NCBI GenBank assembly: GCA_017882445.1
Contig: JADGPK010000008.1
Location: forward strand, 17,923 to 81,922
Direction of reading: 5' to 3'
Length of the DNA stretch: 64,000 nt
Source of the DNA: Solirubrobacteraceae bacterium
Lineage (GTDB): Bacteria > Actinomycetota > Thermoleophilia > Solirubrobacterales > Solirubrobacteraceae
The position numbers and the translations under genes were made by a program. The notes below the pieces were generated by a model that saw only the letters and a program-made list of their open reading frames with translations, made no database searches and was not told the origin of the DNA. Positions 18,981 through 27,528 of this stretch are shown piece by piece (within the stretch, counting starts at the first letter, position 1; each line of letters begins with the position of its first letter).

Positions 18981-21028
18981 CCGATCCGGAACACGATCGA
19001 ACGCGGGACGCCGTTGCTCGGAGAGAGCGTCAGACGGTAGACCCCCGCGGTGAGCGCCCCACGGCCCCTCAGGCGCCGCCTGTTGTGTCCTTGTGCCGCC
19101 GCGACGGTGAGCGAGTGCCGCAGCGTCTGCCAGCGGCCGCGTTTGCGCGTGCGGACACGCTTGGCGAGCGTGACTCGAACCTGGGCGACGGCCGAGAGCG
19201 TGAAGGAGAAGGCGACCTGGGCGATCTTCGCCCGGCTGTGGTTCAGTGCCAGGACGGCCGTGGGCGTGAGGGCGAGCGCAGACAGCACGATGGTCGCCGG
19301 CGGAGCCGTTCCGGTTGAGCCGCCGGACGTGCCGCTAGTCGAGCCCGTCGGTGCAGGGTTCGGCGCAGGAGCAGCTGCTGTGGTGGTCGCGGGTTCAGAG
19401 CCTTTTGTTTCGCCGCCGCCTTCTTCTTTTGGCGCGGGGACTTTTTCACTTTCGCTTTTGCCTTCGCCGGGCGGCCGGAAGGCGTTGATCCCGTTGGGCG
19501 TGCCGACCCCGGTCGGCCCGTCATAGCCCGTCCCTGCCCAGCAGATCCTCTTCGAGGGGCAGGCCGTAGCCTCTTGCGCTTCTGTGCAGCCGGAGGTGCC
19601 GGTCAGTTCATTGAAGGGCTGCAGGCAGGGGCCGTTGGAGCCCGCGATGACGTCGTGAAGCGAGGGGTGTTCGGGGGGCGCGGCGAGTTCGCGCGCCTCG
19701 TTTTCATACAGCGTTTGCGCCGGATATTCGACGCCGTGCGCTCCCCCCGCGAGCGCGAACACCGCGGCGACGAGCGGGGAGGACAGGCTGGTGCCGCCGA
19801 TCGTGCACCAGTGGAGCACGACGCCCCCTTCTTTGTATTCACATTCCGGGCTCGTGTCGTAGACCGCGAGTCCCGTGTATGGGTCGGCGACGGCGGCGAC
19901 ATCCGCGACGGCGCGGGTGGATTCAGATCCAGATTCGCACCCGACGCCGGTCCAGTTCGCGAGGTTCTGCTGCCAGGCGGGAGCGGTGAAGATCAGGCTG
20001 CAACCGCCGCCGCCCGCGCCATAGCCTTCCCTCACTTCTCCCGTCGCGCCGCTGTCGTTCCAGACAGTCTCGCTCTGCCAGGTGTTGCCGGTCGGGTTGA
20101 GCTGCAGATTCGTGCCGCCCACCGCCACGACGTGGGGAGAGGTCGCGGGGAACTCGGCTTCCTTGCGTTCGCGTTCTTCCGTGCTCAACGAGGCCAGGCC
20201 CAGGTAGCCGTTGTCGCCGGCTGACGCCGTGATCACGATCCCGGGCTGGTTGAACGGGCTTGCGCTCTCTTCCGTCGGCGTCACGCCTTCCTCGGGGCCG
20301 CCCCAGGAGTTGGAGATCTCGCCGGCTTTGAGGCCCGCGGCGTGCTCGGCGGCTTCGAGGTCTTTGTATTCCGCGGAGTTGGCCTCGACCAGCAGGATGT
20401 GGCAGTTCTGGCACGTGGCTCGCGCGGCCTCGATGTCCAGGGAGATCTCGAGCGCCCATCCTGTCGCTTCGGCGGCCCTGTTGCGTTCCTGGCTCGAGCC
20501 TTTGCGTGCTTTTTCAAGTTCCGATGTGGTTTTGGGAAACGGGAGGGGGGCGGATTCCCCTTTCTGGTTGACCTTGGCGAAGCAGCCATTTGCCACCGTG
20601 CATTCGGGCAGGCCAAATTCTTCGTCGTACTTTTTCAGGTCCGTTTCGGCGCTGAGATCGTTGTAGGCGTCGACCAGGGCGATCGTCTGTGTGGAGGACG
20701 CGGTCGTCGGCAGCGCGTAGCCGCTGTGCAGGTCCTGGGGCCTCAGCCCGAAGGCGCCTTCTCTGGGCGAGGGCGCTGCAAGCGGCTTGGCGACGGTGAG
20801 CCCGATCGGTCGGGTGCGCGCGGCGGCCTGCGCGGTCCGGGGCACGAGCTGCAGCGACAGGCAGCCGGCGTGTCGCGCGCCGGGCGCCGCGCACACCGCG
20901 CTGACGGAGTAGTTCGAGCGGGGCAGCGGGGAGATGGGGCTGGCGGCGGCCTGCGCGCACAGCAGAGCCAGCCCCGTCGCGAGCGCGACCGGGCCGAGAG
21001 CTGCCTTGTGGCGCATGCGTGTGGTCAT
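18977..21028 (-). CDS. Secreted S53 (sedolisin-like) serine peptidase
   Basis: With the start at the ATG giving MTTRMRHKAALG, the 683-residue product has a Sec signal peptide (residues 1-30). The sedolisin catalytic set is visible: Glu194 and Asp198 in WALEISLDIE, the oxyanion Asp272 in TASAGDNG, and Ser414 in GGTSLSSPLVA. The large activation prodomain of classical sedolisins is short here. After the catalytic domain there is a Lys/Glu/Pro and Ser/Thr/Gly-rich linker (about 530-600) and a C-terminal beta domain ending in RSIVFRIG. The DNA uses TTC/TTT-rich antisense words and GAA/AAA codons more than neighbours, giving local GC dips. Confidence 0.85.
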   Translation of the reverse strand: MTTRMRHKAALGPVALATGLALLCAQAAASPISPLPRSNYSVSAVCAAPGARHAGCLSLQLVPRTAQAAARTRPIGLTVAKPLAAPSPREGAFGLRPQDLHSGYALPTTASSTQTIALVDAYNDLSAETDLKKYDEEFGLPECTVANGCFAKVNQKGESAPLPFPKTTSELEKARKGSSQERNRAAEATGWALEISLDIEAARATCQNCHILLVEANSAEYKDLEAAEHAAGLKAGEISNSWGGPEEGVTPTEESASPFNQPGIVITASAGDNGYLGLASLSTEERERKEAEFPATSPHVVAVGGTNLQLNPTGNTWQSETVWNDSGATGEVREGYGAGGGGCSLIFTAPAWQQNLANWTGVGCESGSESTRAVADVAAVADPYTGLAVYDTSPECEYKEGGVVLHWCTIGGTSLSSPLVAAVFALAGGAHGVEYPAQTLYENEARELAAPPEHPSLHDVIAGSNGPCLQPFNELTGTSGCTEAQEATACPSKRICWAGTGYDGPTGVGTPNGINAFRPPGEGKSESEKVPAPKEEGGGETKGSEPATTTAAAPAPNPAPTGSTSGTSGGSTGTAPPATIVLSALALTPTAVLALNHSRAKIAQVAFSFTLSAVAQVRVTLAKRVRTRKRGRWQTLRHSLTVAAAQGHNRRRLRGRGALTAGVYRLTLSPSNGVPRSIVFRIG

Positions 21029-21228
21029 CCGTTGCAGTGGCTCTCCCCGAATATGGTCGGATGAAGCACCTTCCAGCTTAAGCATCGGGCGATGATGCGG
21101 GCGCATCTCGCCGTGAAGGGAGGATCGGAGGGGGGTCGCGACGAACACCTCGTTGCGGTCACCCCCGGCTCAGCGCGTAGAAACTCCCCATTGCGCTCCC
21201 TGCCGGCGAGAGCGCCGCGCAAAGCCAC

Positions 21229-21234
21229 TACCAT
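21229..21234 (+). promoter_or_regulatory. -10 box implying a leaderless transcript
   Basis: TACCAT lies exactly six bases before the ATG at 21241, the spacing expected when transcription starts at the A of ATG. No Shine-Dalgarno sequence is present in between. Confidence 0.5.
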
Positions 21235-21240
21235 CGCGCA

Positions 21241-22275
21241 ATGCCCTTTTCGCTCCTGTTCGGAAGCGTCAACGTGAAGCCGTCCCGCACATCGACCCGT
21301 GTAGCGCTCGCCATCTCGCTGGCGCTGCTGGCTGGCGCGCTCCCGGTGTCCAGCGCCGCCGGCCGGGCGCAGAGTCCCCGCGCGCACGCGGCCGCCTCCT
21401 ATCTGACGGGCATCGGCGACGAGCACTCCGCGATGTTCCGCAGTCCGCTGTGGCAGAAGCTGCACATGAAGATCGTGCGCTACATCGCGCCCTACGACGC
21501 CGTCTCGCACCGGTCCTCGCTCAACCAGGCGATCACCTTCATCCAGGCAGCCGAAATACAGCACGTGCAGGTGCTGGTCTCCTTCTACCACTCCGAGTAC
21601 ACGCCCACGAAGCTGCCCAGCGTCGCGACCTACCAACGCGACGTGCAGAAGTTCGTGAGGCTGTTCCCCCACGTGCGGCAGTACCAGTCGTGGGACGAGG
21701 CCAACCGAGGCAACGTCCCCGGCGCGTTCTCGAGCCCGTCGGCGGCCGCCTCGGCCCGCTACTACCAGGCGCTGATCCGTGTCTGCCACGGCTGCACGGC
21801 GATCGGCCTCGACGTGCTCGATGCGGCCAACATCGGCCCCACGCTGAGCTACATCTCGGAATTCAAACACGAGATCGGCCGCCTGCGGACGGTCATGCCG
21901 AAGATCTGGGGGCTGCACAACTACTCGGACATCAACCGCCTGGAAAGCTGGCGCACCCGTGAACTCGTGCGCGCGCTCGGCGGTCAGGTGTGGCTCACGG
22001 AGACCGGCGGCCTGGTGCAGTTCGGCGGCGCGTTCCCGAACCGCAGCGGCTCGGGGCTGACGCGGGCGGCGAGGGTGCTCAAGTACATGTTCGCCGTGGC
22101 CGCCTCGGAGCCGCAGATCAAGCGCCTGTACATCTACAACTGGACCGGCGGGACGAGCAGGACCCGCTTCGACGCGGGACTCTTGAGCGCCCACGACCAG
22201 CCGCGCGCGGGCTACATCGTCGTTTGCCGCCAGCTGCACGCGGCGAAATGCAGCGCCAAGCTCAGCCGGAACTAG
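21241..22275 (+). CDS. Secreted TIM-barrel glycoside hydrolase-like protein
   Basis: The 344-residue product has an N-terminal signal peptide (hydrophobic residues about 21-40, cleavage near SSAAGRA). The mature part resembles the clan-A (GH39/GH5-like) barrel: beta-strand blocks KIVRYIAPYD, VLVSFYH, VRQYQSWDEANRG (where clan-A enzymes usually have WNEPN), IWGLHNYSD and VWLTETGGLV, the last with a glutamate at the nucleophile position. The acid/base Glu is present in WDEAN but its usual Asn neighbour is replaced by Asp, so activity is uncertain. It may act on cell-wall or extracellular polysaccharide. It is transcribed alone. Confidence 0.65.
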   Translation: MPFSLLFGSVNVKPSRTSTRVALAISLALLAGALPVSSAAGRAQSPRAHAAASYLTGIGDEHSAMFRSPLWQKLHMKIVRYIAPYDAVSHRSSLNQAITFIQAAEIQHVQVLVSFYHSEYTPTKLPSVATYQRDVQKFVRLFPHVRQYQSWDEANRGNVPGAFSSPSAAASARYYQALIRVCHGCTAIGLDVLDAANIGPTLSYISEFKHEIGRLRTVMPKIWGLHNYSDINRLESWRTRELVRALGGQVWLTETGGLVQFGGAFPNRSGSGLTRAARVLKYMFAVAASEPQIKRLYIYNWTGGTSRTRFDAGLLSAHDQPRAGYIVVCRQLHAAKCSAKLSRN

Positions 22276-22293
22276 TGTCCTTTAGGACACTAG
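22272..22293. terminator. Bidirectional hairpin containing both stop codons
   Basis: CTAGTGTCCT (22272-22281) and AGGACACTAG (22284-22293) are perfect 10-bp inverted arms around TT. The TAG of the plus-strand gene (22273-22275) lies in the left arm and the TAG of the convergent minus-strand gene (complement of 22290-22292) in the right arm. A symmetric hairpin would form in transcripts from either side. Confidence 0.7.
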
Positions 22294-23945
22294 GCGCTCA
22301 GCGTCGGCTGCGAGGCTGACTCGGCCCGCCTGGGGCGCGACTCGGGCGGCGGGCGGCGCTCGTTGCGGAGCAGTCCCATGACGCACAGCGCGAGCAGTCC
22401 GGCGAAGGCCGCGATCGGCGCCAGCGTCCGCAACGGATATCGGCTGCCGTCGTGGAGCGTGAGGTTGAGGGCCGTGTGATCGCCCGCTTTGACGATGCTC
22501 TGCAGGCCGCGGTGATCGATCCCGAGCACGGTCGGCGCGAGCCACGCGAACAGCGCCCACGTCACCAGCGCCAGCACGCCCGCGCCGAGAGCGGCGCCGG
22601 AGAGGCGCAGACGCGGGGTGGCCCAAGCAGCCAGCAGCACGCCGCCGCCGGCTGCCAGGAAGAAGGGCCAGATGCCGCCCCAGCCACGCCCGAGGCCGAA
22701 CGCCGAGGCGATCGTGGGCTGGAAGGAGCCGTTGCCGAGCAGACGCGTCCAGATGATCGTCTCGGTCTCATAGCCGGTCAGCGGATGGGTGATCGTCGCG
22801 ATCACGGTCGTCGCGATCGAGATGGCCGCCAGTGCGATCGTGGGTCCCGGGAAGCGCTTGAGCGCGAGACCGAGCGGGCAGGCGAGGAACGGGAGCATCG
22901 TCGTCAGGAAGCGCGGTCCCATGAAGCCGCCGCCGAACGGCAGGTAGTAGCCCGAGTTGTAGCCGACGTAGCACGCGCAGACGCCCGCGATCGTCAGTGC
23001 CTCCGCGCGCTTCCCGCGCCGGTACAGCAGCACGGTTCCGATCGCTCCCATCAGCATCACGGGGGAGATGGTCAGCAGGCCGCGGGAGTCGAACAGCAGG
23101 GTGGCGAGCACCTTCAGGCTCGGCGCGCCGATCCCGAAGAAGCCTTTGTGCTGGCGGGGGACGTCGGAGTAGGCGAGGTGCGTCCAGGAGCGGAAGGCGT
23201 AGTGGTTGTAGAGCAGCAGCGGCACGATGCCGATCACGCCACCGGCGATGTAGGCGCCGGCGCGGCGCGCCACGCCGAGCGGCGTGAACGAGTCCCGGCG
23301 CGAGAGCAGATACAGGCCGAGCACCACGGCGACGAAGAACAGCGGGTACTCCGAGGCGACCGCGTAGCCCATCGCCAGGCCGGCGAGGAGGAGCAGCTTC
23401 GCCCTGGGCGGGCCGTCGCGCTCGCCAAGCATCAACGCAAACGCGGCAAAGCCCAGGAGGGCGGCGAACACGTGTGAGAACAGGAGCGTGGAGAGCGGCA
23501 GCACCATCGTGCCGAGACCGAGCACGACGGCCGCCGCGACGCCGTAGCCGGGCTCGAAGCGCTCGGCCACCTGCCAGGTGAGCAGGAGCAGCAACAGACC
23601 CGGGAGCACGTTGGCCCACAGGCCCACCATGTAGATCATCTCGTCGTCGTTGCGCTGCGCCTGCGATTCGCGCGCCAGGGCGTCGGCGTTCACCAGGTTC
23701 AGGGTGTCGTAGAACGGCAGCGCGAACAGGGCCAGGCCGGGTGCGCGCGCCGAGTACCAGTGTCCCTTGTAGAAGACCTTGTCGCCCGTGTTGTGCTGGT
23801 TTGAGTCGATCGTGGTGCCGTCTTTGTCCAGCGAGCGGATCAGGTCGAAGTGAGAGGTCTGGTTCCAGGAGAAGCTCTGGATCATCGTGGCGTACGCCAC
23901 GCCGATCAGCAGGATCGCGAGGAGCGTTCTGCGTCTGCTCATCAA
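22290..23945 (-). CDS. Polytopic GT-C-like membrane protein
   Basis: This 551-residue integral membrane protein has about 11-12 hydrophobic helices. The first periplasmic loop contains a conserved-looking DKDGTTIDSNQHNTGDKVFYKGHWYSARAPG stretch (cited in part), typical of the acidic first loop of GT-C glycosyltransferases that use polyprenyl-phosphate sugars. Later segments include YNHYAFRSWTHLAYSD and GGGFMGPRFLTTMLPFL. I cannot name donor or acceptor. The ATG overlaps the stop of the upstream membrane protein as ATGA, so the two form an operon probably acting on envelope glycans. Confidence 0.65.
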   Translation of the reverse strand: MMSRRRTLLAILLIGVAYATMIQSFSWNQTSHFDLIRSLDKDGTTIDSNQHNTGDKVFYKGHWYSARAPGLALFALPFYDTLNLVNADALARESQAQRNDDEMIYMVGLWANVLPGLLLLLLTWQVAERFEPGYGVAAAVVLGLGTMVLPLSTLLFSHVFAALLGFAAFALMLGERDGPPRAKLLLLAGLAMGYAVASEYPLFFVAVVLGLYLLSRRDSFTPLGVARRAGAYIAGGVIGIVPLLLYNHYAFRSWTHLAYSDVPRQHKGFFGIGAPSLKVLATLLFDSRGLLTISPVMLMGAIGTVLLYRRGKRAEALTIAGVCACYVGYNSGYYLPFGGGFMGPRFLTTMLPFLACPLGLALKRFPGPTIALAAISIATTVIATITHPLTGYETETIIWTRLLGNGSFQPTIASAFGLGRGWGGIWPFFLAAGGGVLLAAWATPRLRLSGAALGAGVLALVTWALFAWLAPTVLGIDHRGLQSIVKAGDHTALNLTLHDGSRYPLRTLAPIAAFAGLLALCVMGLLRNERRPPPESRPRRAESASQPTLSA

Positions 23946-25900
23946 TCGGTTCCGTGCAGCGCGCTCGGCCCGGGGCCGATCTCATAGATGACGAGCGAGC
24001 CGACCCGGCGTCGCGTGACGCCCAGCCCCGCGACCGGTTTCCCGGCCGCCGCGGGCAGGTTCGGCGGCTCGGCGGTCGCGTAGCCGTGGATCCCGGGCAG
24101 CCGGGGCATCCTGAGGTGAAGGACGACGGTGCGGATGCCGTAGAAGCGGAGCTTCTCGATGCTGGCACGGTCCGGGAAGCCGCTCATGCCGCCGCGCAGG
24201 TCATCGACGGAGGGGATGTCGAACGTGCTGTTGCCGGTCGGGATCTTGTAGAAGCCGTCGGTCGAGAAGTACTGCCACAGCCGGTCTGCGGCGCCGTCGG
24301 TCGGGAGGTCCATGAGCGGCCCGGGAAGCCCGACCTCCGCCTTCGCGGGCTGCGGTACGACGGGGTGGGCGAGATGGCCCGCGCCTTCGCCCAGGAGCCC
24401 GATCAGCAGCGTGACGCCGAGCAGCGCGGGCAGGCGGCGGAGCGAGCGCCGCTCTCCCCACGGCCGCGCTCTCAGGACGAGCAGCTGCGCGCCCGCGCCG
24501 GCGAGCAGCGCGTAGAACAGCGTGCCCAACGTGAACACCCTCCCGGGCACGCGCACTCCGTCCCAGCCGGGGGCATAGTCGTACATCAGGCGGTACGGGT
24601 AGCCTGCGCCGGTGAGGCCGAGGCCGAGCGCGAGGATCGAGCAGGTCAGCACGCCGATCGCCAGCCCAAGTCGCAGGCGGCGCGTGTACAGCGGAGCGGC
24701 GAGGCCGACGAGCGCGAGCAGCAGGATGAGGCCACCGGGGAAGAACACGTCCTCGTTCTGGGAGTGGACCCTCGCTCGCATCCCGGCGGTGGCCGCACCC
24801 CAAACGCGGTTCTCCGAGGATGCCGCCAGGAACGCGGCGGGCCCCGAGGAGTAGTTCTTCACTTCCTTGATCGTGCGTTTCGCGGTGGGATAGTCGTTGG
24901 CCACCTGCAGATAGGGGCTCGCCTGATAGATCGCGATGGCGCCCAGCACGGCGACTCCGATGACCGTCACGACCAGCAGGCGGCGGGGAATCAACGGTCC
25001 GCGCGAGCCGGCGCCCCCCTGGCCGGCAGAGGGCGAGGCGGGCGCCCCACTCGAGTCGGTCCCCGGTTGCGGCGGTGCGACGCCGCCCCGCCAGGCCGGG
25101 CCAGGGGTCAGCCGGCCACGCCACCAGTGCACGAGCACGAGCAGTCCGAGGACGCCCAGCAGATAGCAGTACTGCAGCCCGAGCGTGAATCCCAGGCTGA
25201 CCTGCCAGGCGGAGACGAGCCAGCCGGCGAGCACCAGCTTGGGCGAGGTGTGTCGGTAGCCGCGCAGGAGCAGGAACAGCGCCAGCGGCAGGCCGCCGGA
25301 GGAGATCACGTGCAGATGCCCGGCCTCGGTGACCCGGTACGGCGCGTACGCGAAGGCGACGCCCGCAGCGGCCCCGCCGAGCCGGCCGAGGCCGAGCTCG
25401 CGGGCGAGCAGGTAGGCCCCGAGGAAGCACAGCGACCACGCGAACAGGAAGAGCAGGTTGTAACGGACCAGCGCGGCGACGGTTCCCGAGCCGAAGAACG
25501 CCGCGGGCCCGTAGCCGAGCAGTGAATCGGAGAAGGCCAGGCTGAGTCGGTGCGGATAGAAGGTGTTCGCGTCGAACAGATGCAGCGGGTTGTGCAGCAT
25601 CGCGTGCCCCACCCAGGCGACCTCCCACGCCGTACGCACGGGGTCCCCGAGATCGGGCGCGATCCGGCTGGGCAGATGTGCCACCAGCGGCCAGGTCGTG
25701 AGCACGGCCAGCAGCACGCCCGTCAGCGCCGCCAGCACCAGCTCGTGGCGGGCAAACGTCGGGGAAGCAGCCCAGCGGCCGGGGTGCGGCTCCTCCCGGG
25801 CGTCGAGCCCGCGTCGCTCCGAGCGCGTCCCGCCGCCGGTGCCGGGACCCTCCGAGGAACCCGATGACATTCGTGGCGGACTCGGAAGACCGGTGCTCAT
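23942..25900 (-). CDS. Large membrane protein, GT-C/YfhO-like
   Basis: This 652-residue protein has a 50-residue Ser/Gly/Pro-rich cytoplasmic N terminus followed by about 11 hydrophobic helices. The first outside loop (HLPSRIAPDLGDPVRTAWEVAW) includes an acidic pair after the first helix as in GT-C enzymes; HLFDANTFYPHRLSLAFSD and AYAPYRVTEAGHLHV are also recurrent in actinobacterial proteins of this type. The C-terminal 120 residues form a soluble outside domain (DLRGGMSGFPDRASIEKLRFYGIRTVVLHL in part). It is translationally coupled to the second membrane protein. The function is probably envelope sugar transfer, but not shown. The start could also be Met11. Confidence 0.6.
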   Translation of the reverse strand: MSTGLPSPPRMSSGSSEGPGTGGGTRSERRGLDAREEPHPGRWAASPTFARHELVLAALTGVLLAVLTTWPLVAHLPSRIAPDLGDPVRTAWEVAWVGHAMLHNPLHLFDANTFYPHRLSLAFSDSLLGYGPAAFFGSGTVAALVRYNLLFLFAWSLCFLGAYLLARELGLGRLGGAAAGVAFAYAPYRVTEAGHLHVISSGGLPLALFLLLRGYRHTSPKLVLAGWLVSAWQVSLGFTLGLQYCYLLGVLGLLVLVHWWRGRLTPGPAWRGGVAPPQPGTDSSGAPASPSAGQGGAGSRGPLIPRRLLVVTVIGVAVLGAIAIYQASPYLQVANDYPTAKRTIKEVKNYSSGPAAFLAASSENRVWGAATAGMRARVHSQNEDVFFPGGLILLLALVGLAAPLYTRRLRLGLAIGVLTCSILALGLGLTGAGYPYRLMYDYAPGWDGVRVPGRVFTLGTLFYALLAGAGAQLLVLRARPWGERRSLRRLPALLGVTLLIGLLGEGAGHLAHPVVPQPAKAEVGLPGPLMDLPTDGAADRLWQYFSTDGFYKIPTGNSTFDIPSVDDLRGGMSGFPDRASIEKLRFYGIRTVVLHLRMPRLPGIHGYATAEPPNLPAAAGKPVAGLGVTRRRVGSLVIYEIGPGPSALHGTD

Positions 25901-26024
25901 GGGCTACAGCTGTTCGGGGCCGCGCGGATCGGCGCAGCATACGGGAGCCGCCCCGGACACAGCGGCGCATGGCCTTTGCGCCGGTCTCACGTTCGAGACT
26001 GGGATTTGCGGCACACTCCTGCGC

Positions 26025-27239
26025 ATGAAGGTTCTCGTGGTGGGAGCAGGAGGCGTCGGGGCCGCATTCGCCGCGATCGCGCAGCGCCGGTCTGCGTTCG
26101 AGGAGGTCGTATTGGCCGATGTCGTGCTCGGGCGCGCGCAGGCGGTGGTCGATCGGCTGGGCGAGCCCGATCGCTTCAGCGCCGAGCGGGTCGATGCGTC
26201 CAGCCGCGAGGAGCTCGTGGGGCTGATCGGGCGTGTGCGGCCCGACGCGGTCCTCAACGCGTGCGACCCGCGCTTCAACGAGCCGATCTTCGGGGCGTCC
26301 TTCGATGCGAGGGTCACCTATCTCGACATGGCGATGACGCTGTCCCATCCACATCCCGAACGTCCTCATGAGCTGCCCGGGGAGATGCTCGGCGAGCACC
26401 AGCTGGCCCGGCACGGGGAGTGGGAGCGCGCTGGCGTGCTCGCGTTGGTGGGCATCGGCGTCGAGCCGGGCCTCTCGGACGTGTTCGCCCGCTACGCCGC
26501 CGAGGAGCTGTTCTCGAGCATCAGGGAGATCGGAGTGCGCGACGGCGCCGATCTCGTCGTGGAGGGATATGACTTCGCGCCCACGTTCTCGATCTGGACG
26601 ACGATCGAGGAGTGCCTGAACCCGCCGCTGATCTGGGAGCGCGAGCGGGGCTTCTACACGACCGCGCCGTTCTCCGAACCCGAGCTGTTCGAGTTCCCCG
26701 AGGGAATCGGGCCCGTTGAGTGCGTGAACGTCGAGCACGAGGAGGTCGTGCTGATCCCCCGGTGGGTGCAGTGCGAGCGGGTCACGTTCAAGTACGGGCT
26801 CGGGCAGGAGTTCATCGACGTGCTCCGCACCCTGCACAAGCTCGGTCTGGACTCGACCGAGCCGGTGTCGGTGCGAGGCGTGCAGGTGGCCCCCCGCGAC
26901 TTGGTCGCCGCGGCGTTGCCCGATCCGGCGACGCTCGGCGAGCGCATGAGCGGACGCACGTGCGCCGGCACCTGGGTGACGGGAACCGGCACCGATGGCC
27001 GGCCTCGCTCGACCTACCTCTACCACGTCGTCGACAACGAGACCACCATGCGCGAGTACTCGAGCCAGGCGGTCGTGTGGCAGACGGCGATCAACCCCGT
27101 GGTCGCGCTCGAGCTGCTGGACCGCGGCGACTGGCGGGGAGTGGGCGTGCTCGGCCCCGAGGCGTTCCCGCCCGCGCCGTTCCTCGAGCTCCTGGGCGAG
27201 ATGGGCGCGCCTCACAAGCAGCAGGAGCGCCACGCGTAG
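26025..27239 (+). CDS. Saccharopine dehydrogenase family oxidoreductase
   Basis: This 404-residue enzyme starts with a Rossmann nucleotide site VLVVGAGGVGAAFAAIAQR, followed by an acidic strand end VVLADV typical of NAD preference, and a family C-terminal domain (VGIGVEPGLSDVFARYAAEEL). Relatives include saccharopine dehydrogenase and carboxy(nor)spermidine dehydrogenase. The upstream open frame extends 154 codons beyond the ATG but has no related sequence. Divergent from the membrane operon and close to an aminotransferase, alanine dehydrogenase and aminobutyraldehyde dehydrogenase, it may take part in lysine or polyamine metabolism. An imperfect GTCTC-N6-GAGAC dyad (25984-25999) lies upstream. 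Confidence 0.75.
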   Translation: MKVLVVGAGGVGAAFAAIAQRRSAFEEVVLADVVLGRAQAVVDRLGEPDRFSAERVDASSREELVGLIGRVRPDAVLNACDPRFNEPIFGASFDARVTYLDMAMTLSHPHPERPHELPGEMLGEHQLARHGEWERAGVLALVGIGVEPGLSDVFARYAAEELFSSIREIGVRDGADLVVEGYDFAPTFSIWTTIEECLNPPLIWERERGFYTTAPFSEPELFEFPEGIGPVECVNVEHEEVVLIPRWVQCERVTFKYGLGQEFIDVLRTLHKLGLDSTEPVSVRGVQVAPRDLVAAALPDPATLGERMSGRTCAGTWVTGTGTDGRPRSTYLYHVVDNETTMREYSSQAVVWQTAINPVVALELLDRGDWRGVGVLGPEAFPPAPFLELLGEMGAPHKQQERHA

Positions 27240-27302
27240 TCCGCCGGGCGCCCGGGCTCTGCCCGTCGCGGCTGTGCCGACTCGCGACCGGCGGCGAGGT
27301 TG

Positions 27303-27308
27303 TAGGCT
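27303..27308 (+). promoter_or_regulatory. -10 box implying leaderless start at 27315
   Basis: TAGGCT ends six bases before the second of two tandem ATG codons (27312, 27315). This spacing favours 27315 as both the transcription and translation start. Confidence 0.5.
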
Positions 27309-27314
27309 CGCATG

Positions 27315-27509
27315 ATGGCCCAGAGCGACAGGCAGATCCCCGACAACGCCCGCTGTCCGCATTGCGCCGGGGCGGGGTGGAGCTGGTGGTCACCGTCCGT
27401 GACGCCCCCGCAGGAGGGCAGGTGGGTCGTGTGCCGGGAATGCCTCGGCACGGGACGCGCCGATCAGAAGGGTCGTAAGCGCAACAAGCCGAACGAGCCG
27501 CCGGGCTGA
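27315..27509 (+). CDS. Small CxxC zinc-ribbon-like protein
   Basis: The 64-residue product contains two CxxC...GxG half-motifs, CPHCAGAGWS and CRECLGTGRA, separated by 22 residues. Together they resemble a single repeat pair of the DnaJ-type zinc ribbon, enough to bind one zinc. The C terminus is basic (KGRKRNKPNEPPG). It begins 75 bases after the dehydrogenase gene and has its own -10 box. Function unknown; the size, basic tail and zinc ribbon would fit a nucleic-acid or protein-binding accessory factor. Confidence 0.7.
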   Translation: MAQSDRQIPDNARCPHCAGAGWSWWSPSVTPPQEGRWVVCRECLGTGRADQKGRKRNKPNEPPG

Positions 27510-27528
27510 GACCCGCCGACGGCTCTGC

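Noticed and set aside
25563..26024. N-terminal extension of the saccharopine-dehydrogenase-like protein
   Set aside because: The Rossmann motif begins directly after the ATG at 26025, and the upstream codons overlap the divergent membrane protein gene and show no family sequence.
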